A stretch of 64,000 nt of DNA, taken from Phyto melanocephala. Taxonomy: Eukaryota; Arthropoda; Insecta; Diptera; Rhinophoridae. The stretch's first letter is position 1; each line of letters starts with the position of its first letter. Of the stretch, positions 11,517 through 23,029 are shown piece by piece. Made by a program: the position numbers and the translations under genes. The DNA lies in assembly GCA_941918925.1 (NCBI GenBank), contig OW799233.1, forward strand, positions 60,266,841 through 60,330,840. The letters are read 5' to 3'. The notes beneath the pieces were generated by a model that ran no database searches, was not told the origin of the DNA, and was given only the letters and a program-made list of their open reading frames with translations.

Positions 11517-12218
11517 CAAGTAACAGTGCTATATTCAGCCGTGCCGAATCTTATATACCCTTCACAACGTGTAGTCATGCAATAACAATTGTTTGTATCA
11601 CCATTCATCTCATATAAAATACGTACATACATGTAAAAAACATACCATTGCAGAATTATAAATTGAGTTTACGTATGTACGTTTCCAAAAAAAAAGAAAT
11701 TACAAAAAAAAATATATTAAAAATAAAAAAAAAATTACAAAAAAAAATTAAAAAAAAAAAATTTTTAAAAACATTAAAAAAAAAATTAAAAAAAATAAAA
11801 ATATAAATAATATATAAAATTAAATAAAAATGTTTGCCTCAGCTGGGATTCGATTCCACGTTTACTCTAACCAGTATGTTGTTGTAATTGTGAAAAAAAC
11901 AAAGTGGTCCTGGTTTTTTGCTCATATCTCAAAAAGTTATGGGGCGATTGTGCTGAATTTCAATAGCGATTCATTCCTGAATATTTCCAAGAGATTGATA
12001 CCATACACAGATCTGAGGAACATATAGTTGCTTCTAAAAGTTGATTTCAACCAACACGCGGACAGACGGGCAGACGGTCAGGGCTTAATCGGCTCCTCTA
12101 TTCATAAGCTTTCAGAAAATATATACTTTAAGGGGTCGGAAATGAAAATTGTAGAAATTACAAACGGAATGACAAAGCTATATATACCCTTGTGCACCAC
12201 TGGTGAAGGGTATAAAAA
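11517..12218 (+). mobile_element. DINE-1/HINE-like repeat, family 1
   Basis: Starts CAAGTAACAGTGCTATATTC and ends GGTGAAGGGTATAAAAA. It has the microsatellite at 11690-11830, the GGTCCTGG and GACAGACGG parts and the TATATACCCTTGTGCACCAC sub-end typical of one subfamily. Open frames inside recur in every copy and are not treated as genes. Confidence 0.75.
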
Positions 12219-12452
12219 GAACAGTGAGGATATATCGGGATTATAGTTTTAATTCACAAAATGCAAAAATAACTATAAAATAATAAAAATTACATTTTGT
12301 CCATCACAATTATCTTCAAAGTTAACTTGGATTATTAGTACCTACTTTCAGAATGCGTTGTATATGGGTCAATTTAAAAAAAAAACGCAATTTTTGTGTC
12401 CCCGCACTTTACACTACTATTTTAGGTTAAAAAAACAACAACAACAAAAAAA
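12219..12452. other. Short spacer between repeats
   Basis: AT-rich, no gene or known repeat seen. Confidence 0.4.
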
Positions 12453-13203
12453 CAAGTAACAGTGCTATATTCGGCCGTGCCGAATCTTATATACCCTTCA
12501 CAACGTGTAGTCATGTAATAACAATTGTTTGTATCACCATTCATCCCATATAAAATACGTGCATACGTACACGTTAGAATAAATGTGGCATCGAATCCCA
12601 GCTGAGCCAAAAAAATTTTATTTTATTTAATATATTATTTATATTTTATTATTTTTTTTTATATGTTTTTTTAATTTTTTTTAAATTTTTTTAAAAAATT
12701 TTTTTAGAAAAATTTTTAAAAAATGTTTTTAAATTTGTTTAAAATTTTTTTTTTGTAATTTTTTTTTTGTAATTTTTTTTTAATAATTTTTTTCTTATTT
12801 TTAATATTTTTTCTTTTTGTAATTTTTTTTGTTTGGTATGTTTTTTACATGTATGTATATATGTATGTTGTTGTTGTAATTGTGAAAAAAAACGAAGTGG
12901 TCGTGGTTTTTTGCTCATATCTCAGAAAGTTATGGGGCGATCGTGCTGAATTTCAATAGCGATTCATTCCTGGATATTTCCAAGAGATTGATACCATATA
13001 CAGATCTGAGGAACATATAGTTGCTTCTAAAAGTTGATTTCAACCAACACACGGACAGACGGACAGACGGTCAGGGCTTAATCGACTCCTCTATTCATAA
13101 GCTTTCAGAAAATATATACTTTATGGGGTCGGAAATGAAAATTGTAGAAATTACAAACGGAATGACAAAGCTATATATACCCTTGTGCACCACAGGTGAG
13201 GAA
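12453..13203 (+). mobile_element. DINE-1/HINE-like repeat, family 1, variant b, 3' end lost
   Basis: Starts CAAGTAACAGTGCTATATTC. In this variant the first part runs into CAGCTGAGCC (near 12600), which is the reverse of the GGCTCAGCTG found mid-element in other copies, followed by a T-rich tract to 12840 and the usual second half. It stops at GTGCACCACAGGTGAGG, short of the GGGTATAAAAA end. The same variant appears at 44594, 47113 and 52996. Confidence 0.7.
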
Positions 13204-13771
13204 TATGTAACAAAAAACGTAATTCTCAAATTTGTTTGTTTGTTTTTTTGTTTATTCAGAATGGTGTTTTGTTTCTCCCTCGGACTCCTTCCATACAAAA
13301 GCATGTGTCCCCCGTTAGAATTTTTAGTAAACAAAATTAAATAAAATCCAGAAAAAAGTAAATGTGCAACATTTAATGACAGTTTTCGAATTATTGAGTT
13401 TCTTTCTTGTGTTTTCATTTGTTATAGTCGTCAAAACTGAATTAGTGCAAATTTTGTGTTGCAAAGAAAGGTTGTCCCCACAATTTGCATTGAGCGTCAC
13501 TTTTTTTATAATTTAAGTAATATTACTAGTTTTCAATTTGCATTTAAATAAAGTTAATAACGTAAGAAAAGTACAAACCTTAATTATTACAAAAGTGAAA
13601 AAGCGAAAAAAAATCTTTGTAAAAAAGTGTGCATTTGGGTAGTTTTTGTGAACACCATGGTAAGGGCGCGATAAAATTTCATGAGCGTCACGCTAATTTT
13701 TTTAAAAGTGAATATATTAAATGTAAAAAATTGAAGTTGACAATCATTGTTTACATGGTTTCAACCCATTA
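13204..13771. other. Non-coding stretch with a recurring TGAGCGTCAC motif
   Basis: No gene. TGAGCGTCAC occurs at 13491 and 13682, and related copies follow the DINE-like repeat at 14631, 15042 and 15062. The stretch probably belongs to one older repeat split by that insertion. Confidence 0.45.
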
Positions 13772-14566
13772 TACCCTTCACACAGTGAAAAAGGGTATAT
13801 ATAGGTTTGTCATTCCGTGTGAAATTTCTACAATTTTCACTTCCGACCCCATAAAGTATATATTTTCTGAAAGCTTATGAATAGGGGAGTCGACTAAGCT
13901 CTGTTAGTCTGTCCGTGTGTATGTTGAAATCAACTTTTTGAAGCCCCCCGAAATCGCTTGAACCCGGGTGAGGTATGAAAATATGAGAAATATTCGGGAG
14001 TAGATCGGTATTGAAAATCAGAAACATCGGTACATAAACAACTGAGATATGAGCAAAAACCCACGACCACCTCGATTTTTTTTTCACAAAAACAACATTA
14101 CAACAACAACATACGTACATACAAACGTGCATACTGGTTAGAGAAAACGTGGCATCGAATCCCAGCTAAGCCAAAAAAAAAATTTTTTTATTTTTTTAAA
14201 ATTTTTTTTAAAATTTTTTTTTTCTTATTTTTTATTTAATATATTATTTATATTTTTATTATTATTTTTTTTTTAATTTTTAATTTTTTTTTTATATTTT
14301 TTTGTTTTATATTTATTATATATATTTTAATTTTTTTTTTATTTTTTTTTCTTTAAATTTTTTTTTTAATTTTTTTTTTTTTAACATACATACGTAAATT
14401 TATAATTTTACAATGGGATGTTTTTATATATGTATGTTTTTATATGTATTTACGTGTTTCATATGGGATGAATGGTGATACAAGCTACTGTTATTGCATG
14501 ACTACACGTTGTGAAGGGTATATAAGATTCGGCACGGCCGAATATAGCACTTTTACTTGTTTTTTT
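13772..14566 (-). mobile_element. DINE-1/HINE-like repeat, family 1, reverse orientation
   Basis: Reads as the reverse of the copy at 7817. It begins TATACCCTTCACACAGTG and ends with GATTCGGCACGGCCGAATAT, then GCACTTTTACTTGTT. The microsatellite is at 14175-14390. Both terminal blocks are intact. Confidence 0.75.
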
Positions 14567-15300
14567 ATAATTTGTGAGTTTGAGAAATAAATTGCATACG
14601 AAAAAAAAAACAGAATAGGCAAATATTTCATGAGCATCACTTTTAATATATATTGCTTCATAGCTTAAAATGCTTAATTATGATTTTATTTTTTAATTTT
14701 TAAGAATAAAACAACAAAATTAATGGCGGCTGAAGGAGCACTTGTCACTTCATTAAGTTTATACAGATTCAGAATAAGAATTCGAATTTATAAATTAAGT
14801 TAAGTTATTGTTCTGCGTCAAATATTTACATATGTGTCTAAGTTTCTTCAAGAATTACTTCCTTTTTTCCATTTTTGTTAAAGACATCAAAGAATATGTA
14901 TGTATATGTTTAGTTTTGTATGAAAATTTTTGTTTTTTGAAAATTTGTTGTTTTTTTTACTTACTTTTTGTAAAAGAATAAACTTTTTTTCGTTAAACTT
15001 TAAATTTGGCATTATTTCTTTTTTATGTGCAACAAAATCTCTTGAGCGTCACAAAATATCTTGAGCGTCACAATTAGTTTTTTTTCCTTAAATCGCTTAT
15101 AATTAATTTTTTTTTTAAATAAATTGTTACAAGCCTATTACTTTGCAAGTAACCTCTAAAATCAAGTCTTTTTTTTACCAAAAATTTACATATTTTCATC
15201 TTAAAATTTTAAAATAACTAGTCACTTTTAAAAAAATTAAAAATCAAGGTGAATCGTGATTTTGTGTTTAAAATCGAAAAGGTGATTTTCGCAAAAGTCA
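14567..15300. other. Non-coding stretch, second half of the TGAGCGTCAC repeat region
   Basis: Three more copies of the motif (TGAGCATCAC at 14631, TGAGCGTCAC near 15042 and 15062). AT-rich otherwise. No coding frame. Confidence 0.4.
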
Positions 15301-16769
15301 ATCTCGAGAAACAAAAGAACATCGCAGTAAGCTTGAATTTCAAATATTTTTGCATTTTTAGCGATTTTTTATACATATTTGGTGTGTGACCAGATAGAAA
15401 TCATAGAAAACCTAAAAAAAATCAAAAAATATTTATCTTTTTGAGAGCCTAAAAGTACCACCGGAATCTTCATCAATTTCTACATAAATTGGCCACTCTT
15501 ACCGGCGAATTGAAATAACTTTAAAAATAAGCAAAAAAAAACTCGATGTGTACGTTTTTTTTGAAATTGACCCATATTCCAAAACATGAAAACTGCAAAA
15601 AAAAAAATGTCATAAGAATGAGAACTTGTTTGTCGCCCATTACATTTAGAGTTAGAGTTCCGATTAAAAATCACTAATTTTAAGAATCAATAAAATAAAA
15701 ACAATAAAAATGCGAAAAGCCACCTTTTGTTTCGCCCTTATCAGTTTTATTCTCAATTTGAACCAATACCCCCTTATTACAGAACTCTATCTGCATTAAC
15801 GTATAACACACTAAAAATAAAAATTCAAAAAAGCACCTTTTCGGTCGCTCATAATAATTTTAGTCTCACCTGGAATCAATAGTCCTTTGTTTTACAATTT
15901 GACCTTTATAAACGTAGAAAATACAAAAAGTACCATTGAAAAGCGAAAAAGTACATTTTTGGTCCAAGTTCCAAATTCCAAGTTTAAAATATTCAAATAT
16001 CTATGTAACAAAATATTTTAATAGACATGATTTCAAGTCAGTAAATCTACTCTTTTTTGTATAAAAGTAATTATGTTCTAAAAAGTACCAAACTCTTTCC
16101 GATGTTATGAATGTGTTTAAATTTTTACTAAATTTCATAATTTTTTATATCTAGTGAAATCCAATTAAAAATTTTGTGAAAATTGGCCGTCTTATTAGGA
16201 ATTACATACATTTTCCGGAATTTTCCCCTTTTTGGTACCTTTTTTGTCCCCAAAAAAGTTTCCAAAAATTTCACCTTAATAGCTGTCCATATTCTATTAG
16301 GAAATAATAATTGTCAAATTTTGTCCCATTGAATAATATAAGAAAAGTTTATTTTAAAAAAAGTACCAAAAAAAGGGAAAATTTTTACCCTTATACATAT
16401 GAATTTGAAAAAAGTGCCGAATTCCTATTAATATTTTTTTCCGGATTACTTAATTATAGTTTTTACCCGTTTTTCCCCTTAGGGGTTGAAAATTCCAAAA
16501 AAGGCCAGACACCTGTCAGCTTATTTTTTGTGCAAATTACAATACTTTTTCAATTTAATTTGTATCATTTTTAGTTTAGCAGATATAAGATTACCGATTT
16601 TACCCGTTTTTACCCCCTTAAAGTACGAATTTCCAAAAATCCCTTCTTAGTGGAGCTATACATTGAAAGAGGAACCGATTGTCCAAATTTCATATCTCTA
16701 GCTCTTTGCGTTTGGGCTGTGCGATGATGAATCAGTCAGTCAGTCACGTTACTCTTTTATATATATAGA
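15300..16769 (-). mobile_element. Helitron-like non-autonomous element, 5' end clear, 3' end unsure
   Basis: The minus strand starts at 16769 with TCTATATATATAAAAGAGTA, preceded by A, then ACTGACTGACTGATTCATC. That is the style of insect Helitron 5' ends, which begin TC and insert between A and T. The body has repeated low-complexity phrases (AAAAAGTACC, ACGGGTAAAA). A CTAG|T on the minus strand at 15218-15221 is one possible 3' end, but no convincing hairpin precedes it. No transposase is seen. It lies in the SV2-like intron. Confidence 0.5.
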
Positions 16770-16841
16770 TAAACATGTTTTCTTTTTACTAACATATACT
16801 AGATATGTATATAGTATGTATTTTATATACTCAAAGCTTAC

Positions 16842-17223
16842 TTGAATCCGTTGAAGAAACGTATGCACAGGAACATTAAGTAGTACGGTGCAATAGATGA
16901 CAACAATCCGCAAATTCCATCTGCTATTAAAGTTGCTATGAGAACAATTTTTCTACCTTTTGTATCAGCCAAACAACCCCAAAAATATGAGCCCAGCAAC
17001 ATGCCAAGCATAGGTGAGGCTGATAGCCATCCTTTATCTTGAGACGTCATTTGAAAGTCACAGGTCGCTGATGGAAGAACAAATGATAAAATGGTCACAC
17101 CGATTGCTGTGTTTAGATAAATAAGACCACATATCGTCAATAGAAGTAAATGAAACTTTCCAAATCCAGTCATAACTAGAGCATTTTCATAATCACTTGA
17201 TAAGTTTTCCAGGAAGTCAAGAC
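16842..17223 (-). CDS. SV2-like MFS transporter, first visible exon (helices 1-4)
   Basis: 382 bp on the minus strand between an acceptor (ATATTTAAAG) and a GTAAGC donor. It encodes GLDFLENLSSDYENALVMTG and then four membrane segments. Helix 1 is FHLLLLTICGLIYLNTAIGV, helix 2 starts KGWLSASPMLGMLLGSYFWG, helix 3 follows the MFS motif GCLADTKGRK, and helix 4 is APYYLMFLCIRFFNGF. Spacing and motif fit synaptic vesicle glycoprotein 2-like proteins, a branch of the SLC22-related MFS carriers. Phase is 2 bases in, 2 bases out, and it matches the exon at 10513-10634. The open frame runs on upstream to 17317 by chance. The upstream exon with the initiator is not found. Substrate cannot be told from the sequence. 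Confidence 0.88.
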
Positions 17224-17339
17224 CTTTAAATATAATAACAAATTTGTTAAAATTATTCAAAACATATCTATGTAAGTACACATGTGTGTGTTTATAGATA
17301 TGTGTGCATGCATCCATATAGCCTGCAGATCAAGTAACT

Positions 17340-17945
17340 AGTATGTGTTTTTAAAATATGCTTTTATCATTCCGTTTGTAACACATCGAAATATCAATTT
17401 TAGACCCCATAAAGTATATATTTTCTGAATCGGGGTTTTATTTTATGACGATCTAGCTATGTCCATCCGTCTGTTAAAAGCACGATAGAAGGTCGGACCG
17501 AAAAAGCTGGTGGCTCAAATTTTGCCAGAGTCTTTCCTATACACAAGGTTTGTTTGGTATTGAAAATGGGCTAAATCGGAATATTAGGAAGAGAGTTATA
17601 GCTCGTAATACAAGAGTAGGTAAAAAAAAACCGTGTCCTTCCAACATCGAATAAAACGGAATTGTGTTCATTCCTGAAACTTCGAATATATATTTCCCGA
17701 GTAAAAAAATATTTTTTCCTAAAAATTGATTAAGTCTTTGCATTAGGAAAGGACTTATAGATCAAAATGTACGAATATTTATACCGCACAGTGTATTTTT
17801 CGGTATATTTAAAATTTAAAACCTAATAAAGCTGACAAAACTAGATGTACGATTCTGAAATTTTGCAAACATTGCTTTTTGATCAAAGGCTTTGGTCTAA
17901 CGGAAAATAAATGTGACACGCCCAACTCCCATATATCTCTTTATA
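17340..17945 (-). repeat. Family-2 DINE-like repeat, partial
   Basis: Shares TTTATACCGCACAGTG, CAAACATTGCTTTTTG and GTGACACGCCCA with 8700-8960 and, reversed, with 22250-22550. It keeps the uninterrupted site (ACAAGAGTAGGTAAAAAAA near 17612) that carries a family-1 insertion at 7817. Confidence 0.65.
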
Positions 17946-19540
17946 TCTTTAAAATAAATTAATATTGAAAAATTGTTTGTTGGGTTTTTTAAAAAGTTTT
18001 CTATACTTTTTTGTTTTATTTTTGAATTCTCATTTTGTTAATGAGAATTTAAAAATATTACTTATAACATTTTAAACTTTTGCAAGAATTTGGATAAAAG
18101 GTTTTCGTATTTTTCCCCACAAAAAGTATACAAAAATCGCAAGATTTTATGAGAAAATAGCTGAAATGGCAACAGTGATTATAAACAATAATCGTTACTA
18201 AAAAAAAAAACAATTATCTGTTATTATGGCTACCTAACTGGTGGCTAGAGCAGAATAAAACCAGTGATAATAGAAACATAGTAATAAATAAAAGAAAGAG
18301 GGTTGCTGTTGGTAAATTTCGATCTAACTCGTTGTGGTAGGATAATATGAAAAAATGAAGCATATAAGTTACCGAATTCAATTAACTTAAAAACCCGGGA
18401 GTTAAAATGATATTTACAACCAACATGTAATCACCGATCAAAGAGTGCTGATGATGAAATCGCAGCTGGTTTCGAAAATGCATTCCACTCGGCTAGTGTC
18501 GGTAAAAACATACTTTTCCAGATTATACTTTCATTATCACATTATTAAAAAACAAGAATGTGTAAAAATTGAACTCAAGCCTGTTTAAAAGTTTAAAATA
18601 TTTGTTTAAGAGCATCATGATATTTGTCCAGATGATATTAATAAGAGAATATCTATAGACTTATAAGTCGATTATCGATGCCAGTTGCAGAATAAGGTAT
18701 TCCAGAGAGCAACTGGCCTCTAAAAGCAGCCAATATTTATGTAAAAAATGTCACTTGATATCAATGTAAAATTTAAAAATTAAATGCAAAGCTTCCCATT
18801 TTCTTCTTCATTAAATTGCAACAAGAAGTGTAGTTTTACCCTTGGTACATAATTTGCAATCTGTTATGCAATACGCTAATCTTTTATGTTGCATGTTTTG
18901 ATACACACTACAACCAAAAACTAATCCATAATTTTTTTACTTTGTATAATTATTGTACACTTTTTTCCAATATAAATTATGAAAATTTAATCAACGCTAA
19001 TTTTTTCAATCGAAATTTTCCTTTTATTCAGCTCATTTAATTTTTTTACGGTTATAAAATCGTTCACGTTCACAACTTGCTGGTTTTATTTGTAATAAAA
19101 TTTTTTAATTTAAACTCTTTTAACTTTGTGTCAGTGCTATGAACCAAAAATAACAATAATCTGCCAAATTCTTAAAAATTTTATTAACCAGCGAGTCAAT
19201 CTACCAATTTAATGTAGAAAATAAAAAAAAACTACCAATTTTGGTCCGATGGAATCAAAATACAGGATCATGTTTTGACTACAGATTTTACTGTAATGTA
19301 ACCGACAAAAATTTTTGTGTTGTTCGTTTAAATGACAAAAGTTAAAAAGCCATTTAGCAATTCACAACCTATCGTAGGAGTCAAGGCATATTTATACAGT
19401 TATGTAGGTATATGCAAAGGCGAATTGATACAACAAGCAACTGTTTAGGGGATGTTTTCTGTCAGAGATCTAAAAGTTGTTAGAATATCATTAATTAAAT
19501 AAAATTTGATTAAAAACAAGTTAGCTTTTTAAATTTGTGT
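17946..19540. other. Nothing recognised
   Basis: AT-rich sequence without supported genes, RNA genes or repeat copies. A small inverted pair (CCAGTTGC at 18681, GCAACTGG at 18708) is too short to weigh. Probably intron or intergenic. Confidence 0.4.
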
Positions 19541-19925
19541 GAGGACTTCTATTATTAATGTGAGTAGACATGCCGAAAATAGGCGGGAAAGAATAAGTGG
19601 GCGTGGTAGCTCCCATACAAAATGAATTTTTAATATCATATATCCTGAGTACTATCACAGGGAAAGCTTTTTAAATTTATGTGTGGCCTTCTATTATTAA
19701 TGTGAGTAAAGAAAAGTGGGCGGGCTCACGCCCATAAAAAATTAATTATCATTTTTAGCTACTTGCACTTGACCGATTTTTCTGAAACTGTGCACACATA
19801 TTGAGCTGTCATGACTATACAGTTTCGTGATTAGAAAAGATGGCAGTGCCTCGCCCATTAAAAAAAATTATAATTTTTAGCTTTTTACACTTGATATTTA
19901 ATTAAAATTCAGAATGCATTTTTAT
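19541..19925 (-). repeat. Reverse-oriented monomers of the 122-bp repeat
   Basis: Two to three diverged units reading as the reverse of the array that follows: CTACTTGCACTTGACCGATT, GAGCTGTCATGACTATACAG and CTTGATATT. They abut the Helitron-like end at 19932. Confidence 0.55.
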
Positions 19926-19931
19926 TCATTA

Positions 19932-21205
19932 CTAGCCAATCCCGGCGCGCGTTGCTACGCCCCTTCATGAATTTTAATCGCATTCTAAATTTTAATCGAA
20001 TATCAAGTGCAAGGCTAAAAACTATAACTTTTTCTTTATGAGGGTGGCACTGCCCACTTTTCTAATTAAGAAACTGTATAGTCATGACAGCTCAATAAGT
20101 GTGCAAAGTTTCAGAAAAATCGGTCCAGTGTAAGTACCTCAAAATGATACCTTTTTTTAATGGGCGTGGCACTGCCCACTTTTCTAAATACGAAACTGTA
20201 TAGTCATGACAACTCAATATGTGTGCAAAGTTTCAAAAAAATCGGTCCAGTGAAAGTACCTCAAAATGATACCTTTTTTTTAATGGGCGTGACACTGCCT
20301 ACTTTTCTAATGAAGAAAGTGTAAAGTCATAACAGCTCAGTATGTTTGCAAAGTTTCAGAAAATTCGGTCCAGTGCAAGTAGCTAAATCTGATAACTTAT
20401 TTTTTATGGGCGTGGCCCCGCCCACTTTTTCAATCACGAAATTATAAAGTCATGACAGCTCAATATGTGTGCAAAGTTTTAGAAAAATCGGTCAAGTGCA
20501 AATACCTCAAAATGATAACTTTTTTTTATGGGCGTGGCACTGCCCACTTTTCTAATCACGAAATTATAAAGTCATGACAGCTTAGTGTGTGTGCAAAGTT
20601 TCAGAAAAATCGGTCAAGTGCAAATACCTCAAAATGATAACTTTTTTTTATGGGCGTGGCACTGCCCACTTTTCTAATCACGAAATTATAAAGTCATGAC
20701 AGCTTAGTGTGTGTGCAAAGTTTTAGAAAAATCGGTCCAGTGCAAGTACCTCAAACTTATAACTTTTTTTTATGGGCGTGGCCCTGCCCACTTTTCTAAT
20801 CACGAAATTATAAAGTCATGACAGCCCAATATGTGTGCAAAGTTTCAGTAAAATCCGTGCATTGCAAGTACCTCAAAATTTAAAATTTTTTATGGGCGTG
20901 GCCCCGCCCACTTTTTTTATCACGAAATTATTTAGTCATCAGAGCTCGATATGTGTGCAAAGTTTCAGAAAAATCGGTCAAGTGCAAGTAGCTAAAACTG
21001 ATAAGTAATTTTTTATGGGCGTGGCCCCGCCCACTTTTTTTCATCCATAAACACTCCCCGGTATGTGTACAACAACTTACCAAAGTTTGAGCCCGATCGG
21101 TTTTACAGTTTCAGAGTCTATAGCTAACACACACACACACACACAGAGTTTCACTTTTATATATATTCATTAAGGGGCGTAGCAACGCGCGCCGGGCCTT
21201 TCTAG
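19932..21205 (+). mobile_element. Helitron-like unit with 25-bp inverted ends and a 122-bp tandem array
   Basis: The left border is A|CTAG at 19931-19935, the right is CTAG|T at 21202-21206. A perfect 25-bp inverted repeat lies inside each (19941-19965 and 21172-21196), GC-rich in an AT-rich setting and holding GGCGCGCGTTGCTACGCCCC. Each border therefore looks like a Helitron 3' end facing outward. Between them is a tandem array; a (CA)n tract and TATATATA near 21128-21165 look like a Helitron 5' end. No protein is coded. Confidence 0.65.
20042..21060 (+). repeat. Tandem array, about 8.5 units of 120-123 bp
   Basis: The phrase GGGCGTGGC..TGCCCACTTTT starts near 20042, 20162, 20285, 20408, 20530, 20652, 20774, 20894 and 21017, so spacing is 120-123. 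Each unit also has AAGTCATGACAGCTCA, GTGTGCAAAGTTTCAGAAAA and ATCGGTC.AGTGCAAGTACC. Units differ by a few bases and a few carry CCCCGCCCAC. Confidence 0.85.
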
Positions 21206-21259
21206 TTTTAATATATTCCTTTATTTATTCCTTTATATAAATGTTTGTTTAAATTTGAG

Positions 21260-21631
21260 CAATTTTGAGAAAAAAATATTTTTTTTACTTAGGAAATATA
21301 TTTTCGAAATTTTATGGCTCTACGTAAATGCGTTTGGTTAAACCCACATTTAATTCGATGTTGGAAGGACATAGTTTTACTATAATTCCGAAAAATTATG
21401 GTGTCACGCTCACCTCCTCTTCAATTCATATTACATATTTTTATATGGACAAAAATTAAAAAAAAAAGAAAAAGAAGTCTGTAATTGATTGATTGAGTTG
21501 AATTCAAACATTAATTATATAATTTTAAATGTAGGAGGTGACATGCCCACACAAAGCTAATAATATATTCTAACTACCTCTGGGTAGTAAGTAAAAAAAC
21601 GTTTGTAAAAATACAACATTATTGAAAACAG
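21260..21631 (+). repeat. Interspersed repeat (family 3), copy A
   Basis: Shares GTTGAATTCAAACATTAAT, GTGACATGCCCACACAAAGC and CAAAAATTAAAAAAAAAAG with 50220-50500. Ends where a family-2 repeat begins. Confidence 0.6.
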
Positions 21632-23029
21632 GTAAGAGCACTTTATTCGGCAGTGCCGAATCTTTTATACCCACCACTAATTGTGCGTACTTTTATAGCA
21701 CAAAATGTATTATTTTGTTATTAACAGTAATCGCTATGCAGTAATCTCTTTATACTAAAATATGTATAACTTGCTTTGTATAACTTCAATATGATAGTAT
21801 AATGTTTTTGTAAATTTAGTCTTTTAATGAAAGTGGGCGTTAAAGTAGGCGTGTCAGTATAGTTTCTTCTAATATATAAAACTGAGATATTTCAATATAG
21901 TTCTTTATTCTTCCAAAATCTTTATTCATAGAGAAATTCAATGAATTTAAGAAAAACCGTTATATGAGAGGTAGGCGTTAAAGTGGGCCATAGCAATGAC
22001 ATTGACTAGAAGGATATCTGCAGCAAACTTCATCATACCTCTAATTTTATCGGTTTTATGAGCTTTTAAATTTTATTAACAGTAGATATATTGAAAAGTG
22101 GGCGTTATAGTAGGCGTGTCAAAGTTGTTTTTGCTAATGAATACATCTTGGACATTTTAATGTAGTCTATATTATTCCAAAATCTTTATTCATAGAGAAA
22201 TTATATGAATTTGAGATAAATCGTTATATGGAAGGTGGGCGTAAAAGTGGGCCTGTCACATTTATTTTCGGTTAGAACAAAGCCTTAGACCAAAAAGCAA
22301 TGTTTGCAAAATTTCAGAATCGTACATCTAATTTTGTCAGTATTATTAGGTCTTAAATTTTAAATATACCGAAAAATACACTGCGCAGTATAAATTATCG
22401 TACATTTCGATCTATAACTCTTTTCCCAATGCATAAATTTTAAGCAATTTTCAGCGAAAAATATTGTTTTTACTCGGGAAATATATATTCGAAGTTTCAT
22501 GAATGAACACAATTCCATTTCATTCGATATTGGAAGAACACGGTTTTTTTACCTACTCTTGTATTACGAGCTATAACTCTCTTCCTAATATTCCGATTTA
22601 GCCCATTTTAAATACTAAACAAACCTTTTGTATAGGAAAGACTCTGGCAAAATTTGAGCCCCATAGCTTTTTCGGTGCGACCTCTATCGTGCTTTCAACA
22701 GACCGTAATAAAATGAAACCCCGATTCAGAAAATATATACTTTATGGGGTCTAAAATGAATATTTCGATGTGTTACAAACGGAATGATGAAATGCATATA
22801 CTCCCACCATTTTTTGGTCGCGGGTGTAAAAAGAGCCACTAGTATCACTTCTAATGTAGAAATACTTAAAGTTTCATTGTAAGACTAAAGTGAAGGATAT
22901 AAATTAATAGCAAAGGAAAAGTAAAACATATTTTAGTATAAAATGATTATTCCATAGCTATAAAAGTACACTAAAATGGTGGTGGGTATAAAAGATTCGG
23001 CAGAACCGAATATTGTGCTTTTACTTGTT
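21632..23029 (+). mobile_element. Family-2 DINE-like repeat, complete, with inverted ends
   Basis: Left end is CAGGTAAGAGCACTTTATTC with hairpin TTCGGCAGTGCCGAA, then TTTTATACCCACCAC. The right end is GTGGTGGGTATAAAAGATTC, hairpin, GTGCTTTTACTTGTT. The two ends are about 55 bp inverted copies. Inside are GCCCACTTTT-type phrases and ATACTTTATGGGGTC. No coding capacity. Confidence 0.7.

Noticed and set aside
12028..12246. Recurring small proteins (MLLKVDFNQH... 60-107 residues) at 12028, 13021, 45169, 47666 and elsewhere, looking like a gene family
   Set aside because: They are the same piece of the DINE-like repeat read in one frame. They vary at the ends with each copy's accident, and frames are not kept by codon-wise change.
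20042..21060. The 122-bp periodic array as a CRISPR-like array
   Set aside because: Repeats are contiguous and diverged, without unique spacers, and lie between Helitron-like ends in animal DNA.
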